64,000 bases of DNA, taken from the NCBI RefSeq assembly GCF_050947335.1, contig NW_027473317.1:2852001-2916000 (forward strand), written 5' to 3'. Made by a program: the position numbers and the translations under genes. Under the pieces are notes generated by a model. That model was not told the origin of the DNA and searched no databases. It was given only the letters and a program-made list of their open reading frames with translations. Of this stretch, positions 13,853-27,148 are shown piece by piece. Every line of letters begins with the position of its first letter. Position 1 is the first letter of the stretch. Source of the DNA: Megachile rotundata. Its lineage: Eukaryota > Arthropoda > Insecta > Hymenoptera > Megachilidae.

Positions 13853-14698
13853 TGTGATTGTATGATTGTGATTGTATGATTGTGATTGTATGATTTTAAT
13901 TGTATAATTGGGATTGTATGATTGTGATAGAATGATTGCGATTGTATGATTGCGATTGTATGATTGCGATTGTATGATTGTGATTGTATGATTGTGATTG
14001 TATGACTGTGATTGTATAATAGTGATTGTGACATTGCGATTGTATGATTGCGATTGTATGATTGTGATTGTATGAGTGTGATTGTATGATTGTGATTGTA
14101 TGATAGTGATTGTGATATTGCAATTGTATGATTGCGATTGTATGATTGTGATTGCATGACTGTGATTGTATGATTGTGTTTGTATGATTGTGATTGTATG
14201 ATTGTGATTGTATAATTGTCATTGTATGATTGTGATTGTACGACATTTATTGTATGATTGTGATTGTATGATTGCGTTTGTATGATTGCGATTGTATGAT
14301 TGTCATTGTATGATTGTGATTGTATGATTTTAATTGGATGATTGTGATTGTATGAATGCGATTGTAATATTGCGATTGTATGATTGGGATTGTATGATTG
14401 TGATTGTATGATCGTGATTGTATGATCGTGATTGTATGATCGTGATTGTATGATCGTGATTGTTTGATTGTGATTGTATGATTGCGATTGTATGATTGTG
14501 ATTGTATGATTGTGATTGTATGATTGTGATTGTATGATTGTGATTGTATGATTGTGATTGTATGATTGTGATTGTATGATTGTGATAGAATGATTGCGAT
14601 TGTATGATTGCAATTGTATGATTGCGATTGTATGATTGTGATTGTATCATTGCGTTTGTATGATTGCGATTGTATGATTGTCATTGTATGATTGTGAT

Positions 14699-14810
14699 TG
14701 TATGATCGTGATTGTATGATCGTGATTGTATGATCGTGATTGTATGATCGTGATTGTATGATCGTGATTGTATGATCGTGATTGTATGATCGTGATTGTA
14801 TGATCGTGAT
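14699..14810 (+). repeat. GATC-unit run, 8 units
   Basis: Eight consecutive GATC units, entered from a TGTATGATTGTCAT unit two units upstream, as at most other runs. Confidence 0.93.
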
Positions 14811-15902
14811 TGTATGATTGTGATTGTATGACTGTGATTGTATAATAGTGATTGTGACATTGCGATTGTATGATTGCGATTGTATGATTGTGATTGTATG
14901 ACTGTGATTGTGTGATTGTGATAGTAAGATTGTGATTGTATGATTGTGATAGTATGATAGTGATTGTGACATTGCGATTGTATGATTGCGATTGTATGAT
15001 TGTGATTGTATGATTGTGATTGTATGATTGTGATTGCATGATTGTGATTATATGATTGTGATTATATGATTGTGATTGTATGATTGTGATTGCATGATTG
15101 TGATTGTATGATCGTCATTGTATGATTGTGATTGTATGATTTTAATTGTATGATTGTGATTGTATGATTGTGATTGTATGATCGTGATTGTATGATCGTG
15201 ATTGTATGATTGTGATTGTATGATTGTGATTGTATGACTGTGATTGTATAATAGTGATTGTGACATTGCGATTGTATGATTGCGATTGTATGATTGTGAT
15301 TGTATGAGTGTGATTGTATGATTGTGATAGTAAGATTGTGATTGTATGATTGTGATTGTATGATTGTGATTGTATGATAGTGATTGTGACATTGCGATTG
15401 TATGATTGCGATTGTAAGATTGTGATTGTATGATTGTGATTGTATGATTGTGATTGTATGATTTTAATTGTATGATTGTGATTGTATGATTGTGATTGCA
15501 TGATTGCGACTGTATGATTGTGATTGTATGATTTTGATTGTATGATTGTGATTGCATGATTGTGATTGTATGATTGTGATTGTATGATTGTGATTGTATG
15601 ATTGTGATTGTATGATTGTGATTGTATGATTGTGATTGTATGATTTTGATTGTATGATTGTGATTGCATGATTGAGATTGTATGATTGTGATTGTATGAT
15701 TGTGATTGTATGATTGTGATTTTATGCTTGTGATTGTATGATTGTGATTGTATAATTGTGATTATATGATTGTGATTGTATGATTGTGATTGTATGATTG
15801 CGTTTGTATGATTGTGATTGTATGATTGTGATTGTGACATTGCGATTGTATGATTGCGATTTTATGATTGTGTTTGTATGATTGCGATTGTATGATTGTG
15901 AT

Positions 15903-16000
15903 CGTATGATTGTGGTTATATAATTATGGTTCCATGATTGTGATTGTATGATTGTTCCTGCATGATTATGATCGTATGATTGTAATTGCATGATTCAGAT
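15903..16000 (+). repeat. GTTCC cassette 6
   Basis: TATATAATT form. It is followed by TGTATGATTGTCAT and TGTATGATTGCGAC rather than the usual TGTGAT / TGCGAT units. Confidence 0.92.
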
Positions 16001-16890
16001 TGTATGATTGTGATTTTATGATTGTCATTGTATGATTGCGACTGTATGATTGCAATTTTATGAGTGTGATTATATGATTATGATTGTATGATTGTGATTG
16101 TATGATGGTGATTGTATGATTGTGATTGCATGATTGCGACTGTATGATTGTGATTGTATGATTTTGATTGTATGATTGTGATTGCATGATTGTGATTGTA
16201 TGATTGTGATTGTATGATTGTGATTGTATGATTGTGATTGTATGATTGTGATTGTATGATTGTGATTGTATGATTTTGATTGTATGATTGTGATTGCATG
16301 ATTGAGATTGTATGATTGTGATTGTATGATTGTGATTGTATGATCGTGATTTTATGATTGTAATTGTATGATTGTGATTGTATTATTGTGATTGTATTAT
16401 TGTGATTGTATGATTGTGATTGTATGATTTTGATTGTATGACTGTGATTGTATGATTGTGATTGTATGATACAGATTGTATGATTCAGATTGTATGGTTG
16501 TGGTTGTATGATTGTGATTGTATGATTGTGATTGTATGATTGTGATTGTATGGTTGTGATTGTATGATTGTGATTGTATGATGGTGATTGTATGATTGTG
16601 ATTGTATGAGTGTGATTGTATGATTGTGATTGTTTGATTGTGATTGTATGATAGTGATTGCGACATTGCGATTGTATGATTGCGATTGTATGATTGTGAT
16701 TGTATGACTGTGATTGTATGATTGTGATAGTAAGATTGTGATTGTATGATTTTAATTGTATAATTGGGATTGTATGATTGGGATTGTATGATTGTGATTG
16801 TATGGTTGTGATTGTATGATTGTGATTGTATGATGGTGATTGTATGATTGTGATTGTATGTTTGTGATTATATGATTATGATTGTATGAT
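15903..16890 (+). repeat. Higher-order block E, copy 3
   Basis: Third copy, with the cassette at 15903 and TGTATGTTTGTGAT at 16855. Between the cassette and the TGTATTATT units it contains an extra stretch of canonical and TGTATGATTTTGAT units (about 16.1-16.3 kb) instead of the GATC run seen in the other two. The boundaries are my estimate. Confidence 0.7.
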
Positions 16891-17204
16891 TGTGTTTGTA
16901 TGATTGTGATTGTATGATTGTGATTGTATGATTTTAATTGTATAATTGGGATTGTATGATTGTGATAGAATGATTGCGATTGTATGATTGCGATTGTATG
17001 ATTGCGATTGTATGATTGTGATTGTATGATTGTGATTGTATGACTGTGATTGTATGATTGTGATTGTATGATAGTGATTGTGATATTGCGATTGTATGAT
17101 TGCGATTGTATGATTGTGATTGCATGACTGTGATTGTATGATTGTGATTGTATCATTGCGTTTGTATGATTGCGATATTATGATTGTCATTGTATGATTG
17201 TGAT

Positions 17205-17330
17205 TGTATGATCGTGATTGTATGATCGTGATTGTATGATCGTGATTGTATGATCGTGATTGTATGATCGTGATTGTATGATCGTGATTGTATGATCGTG
17301 ATTGTATGATCGTAATTATATGATCGTGAT
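17205..17330 (+). repeat. GATC-unit run, 9 units
   Basis: Nine GATC units; the eighth ends CGTAAT and is followed by a TATATG start. A second 9-unit run follows 154 bp later. Confidence 0.92.
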
Positions 17331-17484
17331 TGTATGATTGTGATTGTATGACTGTGATTGTATGATTGTGATAGAATGATTGCGATTGTATGATTGCGAT
17401 TGTATGATTGCGATTGTATGATTGTGATTGTATCATTGCGTTTGTATGATTGCGATTGTATGATTGTCATTGTATGATTGTGAT

Positions 17485-17610
17485 TGTATGATCGTGATTG
17501 TATGATCGTGATTGTATGATCGTGATTGTATGATCGTGATTGTATGATCGTGATTGTATGATCGTGATTGTATGATCGTGATTGTATGATCGTGATTGTA
17601 TGATCGTGAT
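17485..17610 (+). repeat. GATC-unit run, 9 units
   Basis: Nine GATC units 280 bp (20 units) after the previous run's start; the two runs and their left flanks look like a local duplication. Confidence 0.92.
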
Positions 17611-17988
17611 TGTATGACTGTGATTGTATAATAGTGATTGTGACATTGCGATTGTATGATTGCGATTGTATGATTGTGATTGTATGACTGTGATTGTGTG
17701 ATTGTGATAGTAAGATTGTGATTGTATGATTGTGATTGTATGATTTTAATTGTATGATTGTGATTGTATGATTGTGATTGTATGATCGTGATTGTATGAT
17801 CGTGATTGTATGATTGTGATTGTATGATTGTGATTGTATGACTGTGATTGTATAATAGTGATTGTGACATTGCGGTTGTATGATTGCGATTGTATGATTG
17901 TGATTGTATGAGTGTGATTGTATGATTGTGATAGTAAGATTGTGATTGTATGATTGTGATTGTATGATTGTGATTGTATGATAGTGAT

Positions 17989-18632
17989 TGTGACATTGCG
18001 ATTGTATGATTGCGATTGTAAGATTGTGATTGTATGATTGTGATTGTATGATCTTAATTGTATGATTGTGATTGTATGATTGTGATTGCATGATCGTGAT
18101 TGTATGATCGTGATTGTATGATCGTGATTGTATGATCGTGATTGTATGATCGTGATTGTATGATCGTGATTGTATGATCGTGATTGTATGATCGTGATTG
18201 TATGATCGTGATTATATGATCGTGATTGTATGACTGTGATTGTATGACTGTGATTGTATGACTGTGATTGTATGACTGTGATTGTATGATAGTGATTGTG
18301 ATATTGCGATTGTATGATTGCGATTGTATGATTGTGATTGCATGACTGTGATTATATGATTGTGTTTGTATGATTGTGATTGTATGATTGTGAATGTATG
18401 ATTGTCATTGTATGAATGTGATTGTATGACTTTTATTGTATGATTGTGATTGCATGATTGTGATTGTATGATTGTGATTGTATGATTGTGATTGTATGAT
18501 TGTGATTGTATGATTGTGATTGTATGATTGTGATTGTATGATTTTGATTGTATGATTGTGATTGCATGATTGAGATTGTATGATTGTGATTGTATGATTG
18601 TGATTGTATGATTGTGATTTTATGCTTGTGAT
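17989..18632 (+). repeat. Tandem higher-order block F, copy 1 (46 units)
   Basis: Begins with TGTGACATTGCGAT and ends after TATGCTTGTGAT. The next copy follows at once. The only length difference found is one unit in the GATC run: 10 units here (18087-18226) against 9 in copy 2. Confidence 0.9.
18087..18226 (+). repeat. GATC-unit run, 10 units
   Basis: Ten GATC units, the first beginning TGCATG; block F copy 1. Confidence 0.93.
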
Positions 18633-19262
18633 TGTGACATTGCGATTGTATGATTGCGATTGTAAGATTGTGATTGTATGATTGTGATTGTATGATCTTA
18701 ATTGTATGATTGTGATTGTATGATTGTGATTGCATGATCGTGATTGTATGATCGTGATTGTATGATCGTGATTGTATGATCGTGATTGTATGATCGTGAT
18801 TGTATGATCGTGATTGTATGATCGTGATTGTATGATCGTGATTATATGATCGTGATTGTATGACTGTGATTGTATGACTGTGATTGTATGACTGTGATTG
18901 TATGACTGTGATTGTATGATAGTGATTGTGATATTGCGATTGTATGATTGCGATTGTATGATTGTGATTGCATGACTGTGATTATATGATTGTGTTTGTA
19001 TGATTGTGATTGTATGATTGTGAATGTATGATTGTCATTGTATGAATGTGATTGTATGACTTTTATTGTATGATTGTGATTGCATGATTGTGATTGTATG
19101 ATTGTGATTGTATGATTGTGATTGTATGATTGTGATTGTATGATTGTGATTGTATGATTGTGATTGTATGATTTTGATTGTATGATTGTGATTGCATGAT
19201 TGAGATTGTATGATTGTGATTGTATGATTGTGATTGTATGATTGTGATTTTATGCTTGTGAT
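18633..19262 (+). repeat. Tandem higher-order block F, copy 2 (45 units)
   Basis: Direct repeat of 17989-18632, offset 644 before the GATC run and 630 after it. It ends at the same TATGCTTGTGAT; the sequence then continues with TGTATGATTG rather than TGTGACATTG. Confidence 0.9.
18731..18856 (+). repeat. GATC-unit run, 9 units
   Basis: Nine GATC units; block F copy 2 counterpart of the run at 18087, one unit shorter. Confidence 0.93.
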
Positions 19263-19430
19263 TGTATGATTGTGATTGTATAATTGTGATTATATGATTG
19301 TGATTGTATGATTGTGATTGTATGATTGCGTTTGTATGATTGTGATTGTATGATTGTGATTGTGACATTGCGATTGTATGATTGCGATTTTATGATTGTG
19401 TTTGTATGATTGCGATTGTATGATTGTGAT

Positions 19431-19528
19431 CGTATGATTGTGGTTATATAATTATGGTTCCATGATTGTGATTGTATGATTGTTCCTGCATGATTATGAT
19501 CGTATGATTGTAATTGCATGATTCAGAT
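19431..19528 (+). repeat. GTTCC cassette 7
   Basis: TATATAATT form. It is followed by consensus units and TGTATGGTTGTGAT, a right flank shared with the cassettes at 22146 and, in part, 27149. Confidence 0.92.
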
Positions 19529-20550
19529 TGTATGATTGTGATTGTATGATTGTGATTGTATGATTGTGATTGTATGGTTGTGATTGTATGATTGTGATTG
19601 TATGATTGTGATTGTATGATTGTGATTGTATGATTGTGATTGTATGATTGTGATTGTATGATTGTGATTGTTTGATTGTGATTGTATGATCGTGATTGTA
19701 TGATTGTGATTGTATGACTGTGATTGTATGATTGTGATTGTATGATTGTGATTGTATGATAGTGATTGTGATATTGCGATTGTATGATGGCGATTGTATG
19801 ATTGTGATTGTATGATTGTGATTGTATAATTGTCATTGTATGATTGTGATTGTATGATTGAGATTGAATGATTGGGATTGTATGATTGTGATTGTATGAT
19901 TGTGATTGTATGACTGTGATTGTATGATTGTGATAGTAAGATTGTGATTGTATGATTGTGATTGTATGATTGTGATTGTATGATTTCAATTGTATAATTG
20001 GGATTGTATGATTGGGATTGTATGATTGTGATAGAATGATTGCGATTGTATGATTGCGATTGTATGATTGCGATTGTATGATTGTGATTGTATGATTGCG
20101 TTTGTATGATTGCGATTGTATGATTGTCATTGTATGATTGTGATTGTATGATTTTAATTGGATGATTGTGATTGTATGATTGCGATTGCAATATTGCGAT
20201 TGTATGATTGGGATAGTATGATTGTGATTGTATGATCGTGATTGCATGATCGTGATTGTATGATTGTGATTGTATGACTGTGATTGTATGATTGTGATTG
20301 TATGATAGTGATTGTGATATTGCGATTGTATGATTGCGATTGTATGATTGTGATTGTATGATTGTGATTGTATAATTGTCATTGTATGATTGTGATTGTA
20401 TGACTTTTATTGTATGATTGTGATTGTATGATTGTGATTGTATGATTGTGATAGAATGATTGCGATTGTATGATTGCGATTGTATGATTGTGATTGTATC
20501 ATTGCGTTTGTATGATTGCGATTGTAATATTGCGATTGTATGATTGTGAT

Positions 20551-20648
20551 TGTATGATCGTGATTGTATGATCGTGATTGTATGATCGTGATTGTATGAT
20601 CGTGATTGTATGATCGTGATTGTATGATCGTGATTGTATGATCGTGAT
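20551..20648 (+). repeat. GATC-unit run, 7 units
   Basis: Seven GATC units followed by TGTACGATAGTGAT; same length in its partners at 23266 and 28297. Confidence 0.93.
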
Positions 20649-21306
20649 TGTACGATAGTGATTGTGACATTGCGATTGTATGATTGCGATTGTATGATTG
20701 TGATTGTATGACTGTGATTGTATGATTGTGATTGTATGATTGTGATTGTATGATTGTGATTGTATGATTTTGATTGTATGATTGTGATTGTATGATTGTG
20801 ATTGTATGATAGTGATTGTATGATTGTGATTGTATGACTGTGATTGTATGACTGTGATTGTATGATAGTGATTGTGATATTGCGATTGTATGATTGCGAT
20901 TGTATGATTGTGATTGTATGATTTCAATTGTATAATTGGGATTGTATGATTGGGATTGTATGATTGTGATAGAATGATTGCGATTGTATGATTGCGATTG
21001 TATGATTGCGATTGTATGATTGTGATTGTATGATTGCGTTTGTATGATTGCGATTGTATGATTGTCATTGTATGATTGTGATTGTATGATTGTGATTGTA
21101 TGATTGTGATTGTATGATCGTGATTGTATGATCGTGAATGTATGATCGTGATTATATGATTCTGATTGTATGATTGTGATTATATGATTGTGATTGTATG
21201 ATTGCGTTTGTATGATTGTGATTTTATGATAGTGATTGTATGATTGTGATTGTATGATAGTGATTGTGACATTGCGATTGTATGATTGCGATTGTAATAT
21301 TGCGAT

Positions 21307-21319
21307 TGTATGATTGTGA
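21307..21319 (+). repeat. 13-bp unit (register break, -1)
   Basis: Same break and same left neighbour as at 5811, about 15.5 kb away, so the segments share ancestry. Confidence 0.92.
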
Positions 21320-22145
21320 TGTATGATTGTGATTGTATGATCGTGATTATATGATCGTGATTGTATGATTGTGATTGTGTGATTGTGATTATATGATTGT
21401 GATTGTATGATTGTGATTGTATGACTGTGATTGTATAATAGTGATTGTGACATTGCGATTGTATGATTGCGATTGTATGATTGTGATTGTATGAGTGTGA
21501 TTGTATGATTGTGATAGTAAGATTGTGATTGTATGATTGTGATTGTATGATTGTTATTGTATGATAGTGATTGTGACATTGCGATTGTATGATTGCGTTT
21601 GTATGATTGTGATTGTATGATTGTGATTGTATGATTGTGATTGTATGATTGTGATTGTATGACTGTGATTGTATGACTGTGATTGTATGACTGTGATTGT
21701 ATGATAGTGATTGTGATATTGCGATTGTATGATTGCGATTGTATGATTGTGATTGCATGACTGTGATTATATGATTGTGTTTGTATGATTGTGATTGTAT
21801 GATTGTGATTGTATGATTGTGATTGTATGATTGTGATTGTATGATTGTGATTGTATGATTGTGATTGTATGATTGTGATTGTATGATTTTGATTGTATGA
21901 TTGTGATTGCATGATTGAGATTGTATGATTGTGATTGTATGATTGTGATTGTATGATTGTGATTTTATGCTTGTGATTGTATGATTGTGATTGTATAATT
22001 GTGATTATATGATTGTGATTGTATGATTGTGATTGTATGATTGCGTTTGTATGATTGTGATTGTATGATTGTGATTGTGACATTGCGATTGTATGATTGC
22101 GATTTTATGATTGTGTTTGTATGATTGCGATTGTATGATTGTGAT

Positions 22146-22243
22146 CGTATGATTGTGGTTATATAATTATGGTTCCATGATTGTGATTGTATGATTGTTC
22201 CTGCATGATTATGATCGTATGATTGTAATTGCATGATTCAGAT
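22146..22243 (+). repeat. GTTCC cassette 8
   Basis: TATATAATT form; the block G copy 2 counterpart of the cassette at 19431 (offset 2,715). Confidence 0.92.
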
Positions 22244-23265
22244 TGTATGATTGTGATTGTATGATTGTGATTGTATGATTGTGATTGTATGGTTGTGATT
22301 GTATGATTGTGATTGTATGATTGTGATTGTATGATTGTGATTGTATGATTGTGATTGTATGATTGTGATTGTATGATTGTGATTGTTTGATTGTGATTGT
22401 ATGATCGTGATTGTATGATTGTGATTGTATGACTGTGATTGTATGATTGTGATTGTATGATTGTGATTGTATGATAGTGATTGTGATATTGCGATTGTAT
22501 GATTGCGATTGTATGATTGTGATTGTATGATTGTGATTGTATAATTGTCATTGTATGATTGTGATTGTATGATTGAGATTGAATGATTGGGATTGTATGA
22601 TTGTGATTGTATGATTGTGATTGTATGACAGTGATTGTATGATTGTGATAGTAAGATTGTGATTGTATGATTGTGATTGTATGATTGTGATTGTATGATT
22701 TCAATTGTATAATTGGGATTGTATGATTGGGATTGTATGATTGTGATAGAATGATTGCGATTGTATGATTGCGATTGTATGATTGCGATTGTATGATTGT
22801 GATTGTATGATTGCGTTTGTATGATTGCGATTGTATGATTGTCATTGTATGATTGTGATTGTATGATTTTAATTGGATGATTGTGATTGTATGATTGCGA
22901 TTGTAATATTGCGATTGTATGATTGGGATAGTATGATTGTGATTGTATGATCGTGATTGTATGATCGTGATTGTATGATTGTGATTGTATGACTGTGATT
23001 GTATGATTGTGATTGTATGATAGTGATTGTGATATTGCGATTGTATGATTGCGATTGTATGATTGTGATTGTATGATTGTGATTGTATAATTGTCATTGT
23101 ATGATTGTGATTGTATGACTTTTATTGTATGATTGTGATTGTATGATTGTGATTGTATGATTGTGATAGAATGATTGCGATTGTATGATTGCGATTGTAT
23201 GATTGTGATTGTATCATTGCGTTTGTATGATTGCGATTGTAATATTGCGATTGTATGATTGTGAT

Positions 23266-23363
23266 TGTATGATCGTGATTGTATGATCGTGATTGTATGA
23301 TCGTGATTGTATGATCGTGATTGTATGATCGTGATTGTATGATCGTGATTGTATGATCGTGAT
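23266..23363 (+). repeat. GATC-unit run, 7 units
   Basis: Partner of 20551 at offset 2,715, unchanged in length. Confidence 0.92.
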
Positions 23364-23839
23364 TGTACGATAGTGATTGTGACATTGCGATTGTATGATT
23401 GCGATTGTATGATTGTGATTGTATGACTGTGATTGTATGATTGTGATTGTATGATTGTGATTGTATGATTGTGATTGTATGATTTTGATTGTATGATTGT
23501 GATTGTATGATTGTGATTGTATGATAGTGATTGTATGATTGTGATTGTATGATTGTGATTGTATGATTGTGATTGTATGATTTTGATTGTATGATTGTGA
23601 TTGCATGATTGAGATTGTATGATTGTGATTGTATGATTGTGATTGTATGATTGTGATTGTATGCTTGTGATTGTATGATTGTGATTGTATAATTGTGATT
23701 ATATGATTGCGATTGTATGATTGTGATTGTATGATTGCGTTTGTATGATTGTGATTGTATGATTGTGATTGTGACATTGCGATTGTATGATTGCGATTTT
23801 ATGATTGTGTTTGTATGATTGCGATTGTATGATTGTGAT

Positions 23840-23937
23840 CGTATGATTGTGGTTATATCATTATGGTTCCATGATTGTGATTGCATGATTGTTCCTGCAT
23901 GATTATGATCGTATGATTGTAATTGCATGATTCAGAT
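23840..23937 (+). repeat. GTTCC cassette 9
   Basis: Unit 2 is TATATCATTATGGT and unit 4 is TGCATGATTGTTCC. Both changes are shared only with the cassette at 28871, its block H partner. Confidence 0.92.
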
Positions 23938-24021
23938 TGTATGATTGTGATTTTATGATTGTGATTGTATGATTGCGATTGTATGATTGCAATTTTATGA
24001 GTGTGATTATATGATTATGAT

Positions 24022-24027
24022 GGTGAT
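24022..24027 (+). repeat. 6-bp unit remnant (register break, -8)
   Basis: GGTGAT stands between TATATGATTATGAT and TGTATGATGGTGAT. Eight bases have gone from a TGTATGATGGTGAT unit. This lies shortly before the truncated cassette at 24098. Confidence 0.9.
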
Positions 24028-24097
24028 TGTATGATGGTGATTGTATGATTGTGATTGTATGATGGTGATTGTATGATTGTGATTGTATGTTTGTGAT

Positions 24098-24153
24098 TAT
24101 ATGATTGTTCCTGCATGATTATGATCGTATGATTGTAATTGCATGATTCAGAT
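24098..24153 (+). repeat. Truncated GTTCC cassette 10
   Basis: Only the last four cassette units are present. Unit 4 is TATATGATTGTTCC, directly after TGTATGTTTGTGAT, so a junction has replaced units 1-3. Confidence 0.88.
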
Positions 24154-24209
24154 TGTATGATTGTGATTGTATGATTGTGATTGTATGATTGTGATTGTAT
24201 GGTTGTGAT

Positions 24210-24797
24210 TGTATGATTGTGATTGTATGATTGTGATTGTATGATTGTGATTGTATGTTTGTGATTGTATGATTGTGATTGTATGATTGTGATTGTTTGA
24301 TTGTGATTGTATGATCGTGATTGTATGATTGTGATTGTATGACTGTGATTGTATGATTGTGATTGTATGATTGTGATTGTATGATAGTGATTGTGATATT
24401 GCGATTGTATGATTGCGATTGTATGATTGTGATTGTATGATTGTGATTGTATAATTGTCATTGTATGATTGTGATTGCATGATTGAGATTGAATGATTGG
24501 GATTGTATGATTGTGATTGTATGATTGTGATTGTATGACTGTGATTGTATGATTGTGATAGTAAGATTGTGATTGTATGATTGTGATTGTATGATTGTGA
24601 TTGTATGATTGTGATTGTATGATTTCAATTGTATAATTGGGATTGTATGATTGGGATTGTATGATTGTGATAGTATGATTGCGATTGTATGGTTGCGATT
24701 GTATGATTGCGATTGTATGATTGTGATTGTATGATTGCGTTTGTATGATTGCAATTGTATGATTGTCATTGTATGATTGTGATTGTATGATCGTGAT
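24210..24797 (+). repeat. 588-bp higher-order repeat, copy 1
   Basis: 42 units repeated at 24798 (TGTTTGATTGTGAT at 24294 pairs with 24882). It includes the TGTATAATTGTCAT and TGTATGATTGAGAT landmarks. The counterpart region near 29.24-29.8 kb is single, so this extra copy arose after the 5-kb duplication or was lost there. Confidence 0.75.
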
Positions 24798-25315
24798 TGT
24801 ATGATTGTGATTGTATGATTGTGATTGTATGATTGTGATTGTATGTTTGTGATTGTATGATTGTGATTGTATGATTGTGATTGTTTGATTGTGATTGTAT
24901 GATCGTGATTGTATGATTGTGATTGTATGACTGTGATTGTATGATTGTGATTGTATGATTGTGATTGTATGACAGTGATTGTGATATTGCGATTGTATGA
25001 TTGCGATTGTATGATTGTGATTGTATGATTGTGATTGTATAATTGTCATTGTATGATTGTGATTGTATGATTGAGATTGAATGATTGGGATTGTATGATT
25101 GTGATTGTATGATTGTGATTGTATGACTGTGATTGTATGATTGTGATAGTAAGATTGTGATTGTATGATTGTGATTGTATGATTGTGATTGTATGATTGT
25201 GATTGTATGATTTCAATTGTATAATTGGGATTGTATGATTGGGATTGTATGATTGTGATAGAATGATTGCGATTGTATGATTGTGATTGTATGATTGCGA
25301 TTGTATGATTGTCAT
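24798..25315 (+). repeat. 588-bp higher-order repeat, copy 2
   Basis: Repeats 24210-24797 with a few changes, such as TGTATGACAGTGAT near 24970, and then enters a 9-unit GATC run at 25330. The right boundary is approximate. Confidence 0.72.
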
Positions 25316-25329
25316 TGTATGATTGTGAT

Positions 25330-25455
25330 TGTATGATCGTGATTGTATGATCGTGATTGTATGATCGTGATTGTATGATCGTGATTGTATGATCGTGATT
25401 GTATGATCGTGATTGTATGATCGTGATTGTATGATCGTGATTGTATGATCGTGAT
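25330..25455 (+). repeat. GATC-unit run, 9 units
   Basis: Nine GATC units after TGTATGATTGTCAT and one consensus unit; ends at TGTACGATAGTGAT. Confidence 0.92.
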
Positions 25456-26239
25456 TGTACGATAGTGATTGTGACATTGCGATTGTATGATTGCGATTGT
25501 ATGATTGTGATTGTATGACTGTGATTGTATGATTGTGATTGTATGATTGTGATTGTATGATTGTGATTGTATGATTGTGATTGTATGATAGTGATTGTGA
25601 CATTGCGATTGTATGATTGCGATTGTAAGATTGTGATTGTATGATTGTGATTGTATGATTGTGATTGTATGATTTTAATTGTATGATTGTGATTGTATGA
25701 TTGTGATTGCATGATTGCGACTGTATGATTGTGATTGTATGATTTTGATTGTATGATTGTGATTGCATGATTGTGATTATATGATTGTGATTGTATGATT
25801 GTGATTGTATGATTGTGGCTGTATGACTGTGATTGTACGATTGTGATTGTATGATAGTGATTGTGATATTGCGATTGCATGATTGCGATTGTATGATTGT
25901 GATTGCATGACTGTGATTGTATGATTGTGTTTGTATGATTGTGATTGTATGATTGTGATTGTATAATTGTCATTGTATGATTGTGATTGCATGACTTTTA
26001 TTGTATGATTGTGATTGTATGATTGTGATTGTATGATTGTGATTGTATGATCGTGATTGTATGATCGTGAATGTATGATCGTGATTATATGATTCTGATT
26101 GTATAATTGTGATTATATGATTGTGATTGTATGATTGCGTTTGTATGATTGTGATTTTATGATAGTGATTGTATGATTGTGATTGTATGATAGTGATTGT
26201 GACATTGCGATTGTATGATTGCGATTGTAATATTGCGAT

Positions 26240-26252
26240 TGTATGATTGTGA
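26240..26252 (+). repeat. 13-bp unit (register break, -1)
   Basis: Block H partner of 21307, offset 4,933. Confidence 0.92.
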
Positions 26253-27148
26253 TGTATGATTGTGATTGTATGATCGTGATTATACGATCGTGATTGTATG
26301 ATTGTGATTGTGTGATTGTGATTATATGATTGTGATTGTATGATTGTGATTGTATGACTGTGATTGTATAATAGTGATTGTGACATTGCGATTGTATGAT
26401 TGCGATTGTATGATTGTGATTGTATGAGTGTGATTGTATGATTGTGATAGTAAGATTGTGATTGTATGATTGTGATTGTATGATTGTGATTGTATGATAG
26501 TGATTGTGACATTGCGATTGTATGATTGCGTTTGTATGATTGTGATTGTATGATTGTGATTGTATGATTGTGATTGTATGACTGTGATTGTATGACTGTG
26601 ATTGTATGACTGTGATTGTATGATAGTGATTGTGATATTGCGATTGTATGATTGCGATTGTATGATTGTGATTGCATGACTGTGATTATATGATTGTGTT
26701 TGTATGATTGTGATTGTATGATTGTGATTGTATGATTGTCATTGTATGAATGTGATTGTATGACTTTTATTGTATGATTGTGATTGCATGATTGTGATTG
26801 TATGATTGTGATTGTATGATTGTGATTGTATGATTGTGATTGTATGATTGTGATTGTATGATTGTGATTGTATGATTGTGATTGTATGATTTTGATTGTA
26901 TGATTGTGATTGCATGATTGAGATTGTATGATTGTGATTGTATGATTGTGATTGTATGATTGTGATTTTATGCTTGTGATTGTATGATTGTGATTGTATA
27001 ATTGTGATTATATGATTGTGATTGTATGATTGTGATTGTATGATTGCGTTTGTATGATTGTGATTGTATGATTGTGATTGTGACATTGCGATTGTATGAT
27101 TGCGATTTTATGATTGTGTTTGTATGATTGCGATTGTATGATTGTGAT

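Larger units (their letters stand above)
19125..20837 (+). repeat. Higher-order block G, copy 1
   Basis: Matches 21840-23552 at a constant 2,715-bp offset, which is 194 units less one base because the 13-mer at 21307 lies between. It contains a GTTCC cassette (19431-19528) and a 7-unit GATC run. Differences noticed are single bases, such as TGCATGATCG near 20240, where copy 2 has TGTATGATCG. Confidence 0.85.
21840..23552 (+). repeat. Higher-order block G, copy 2
   Basis: Second copy of block G, itself lying inside the larger 21.09-24.80 kb block that is repeated near 26-29.8 kb, so three related versions exist (19.1, 21.8 and 26.8 kb). The 7-unit GATC run has not changed length among the three. 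Confidence 0.85.
21090..24797 (+). repeat. ~5-kb-spaced higher-order block H, copy 1
   Basis: Matches 26023-29828. The offset steps from 4,933 to 5,003 to 5,031 bp through whole-unit gains. Both copies contain a 13-bp unit, a complete GTTCC cassette, a second cassette with TATATCATTATGGT, a 6-bp remnant and a truncated cassette. The match ends where this copy has one GATC unit and the other begins a 10-unit GATC run. Confidence 0.88.

Noticed and set aside
24015..25973. Minus-strand open frame of 652 codons, and many other long minus-strand frames (for example 20407-22083, 558 codons)
   Set aside because: The repeat has no stop on the minus strand, so long frames are expected by chance. Overlapping frames in different phases give the same repeating peptide; they start and end wherever a variant unit happens to make ATG or a stop. 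There is no non-repeat domain, signal peptide or codon bias.
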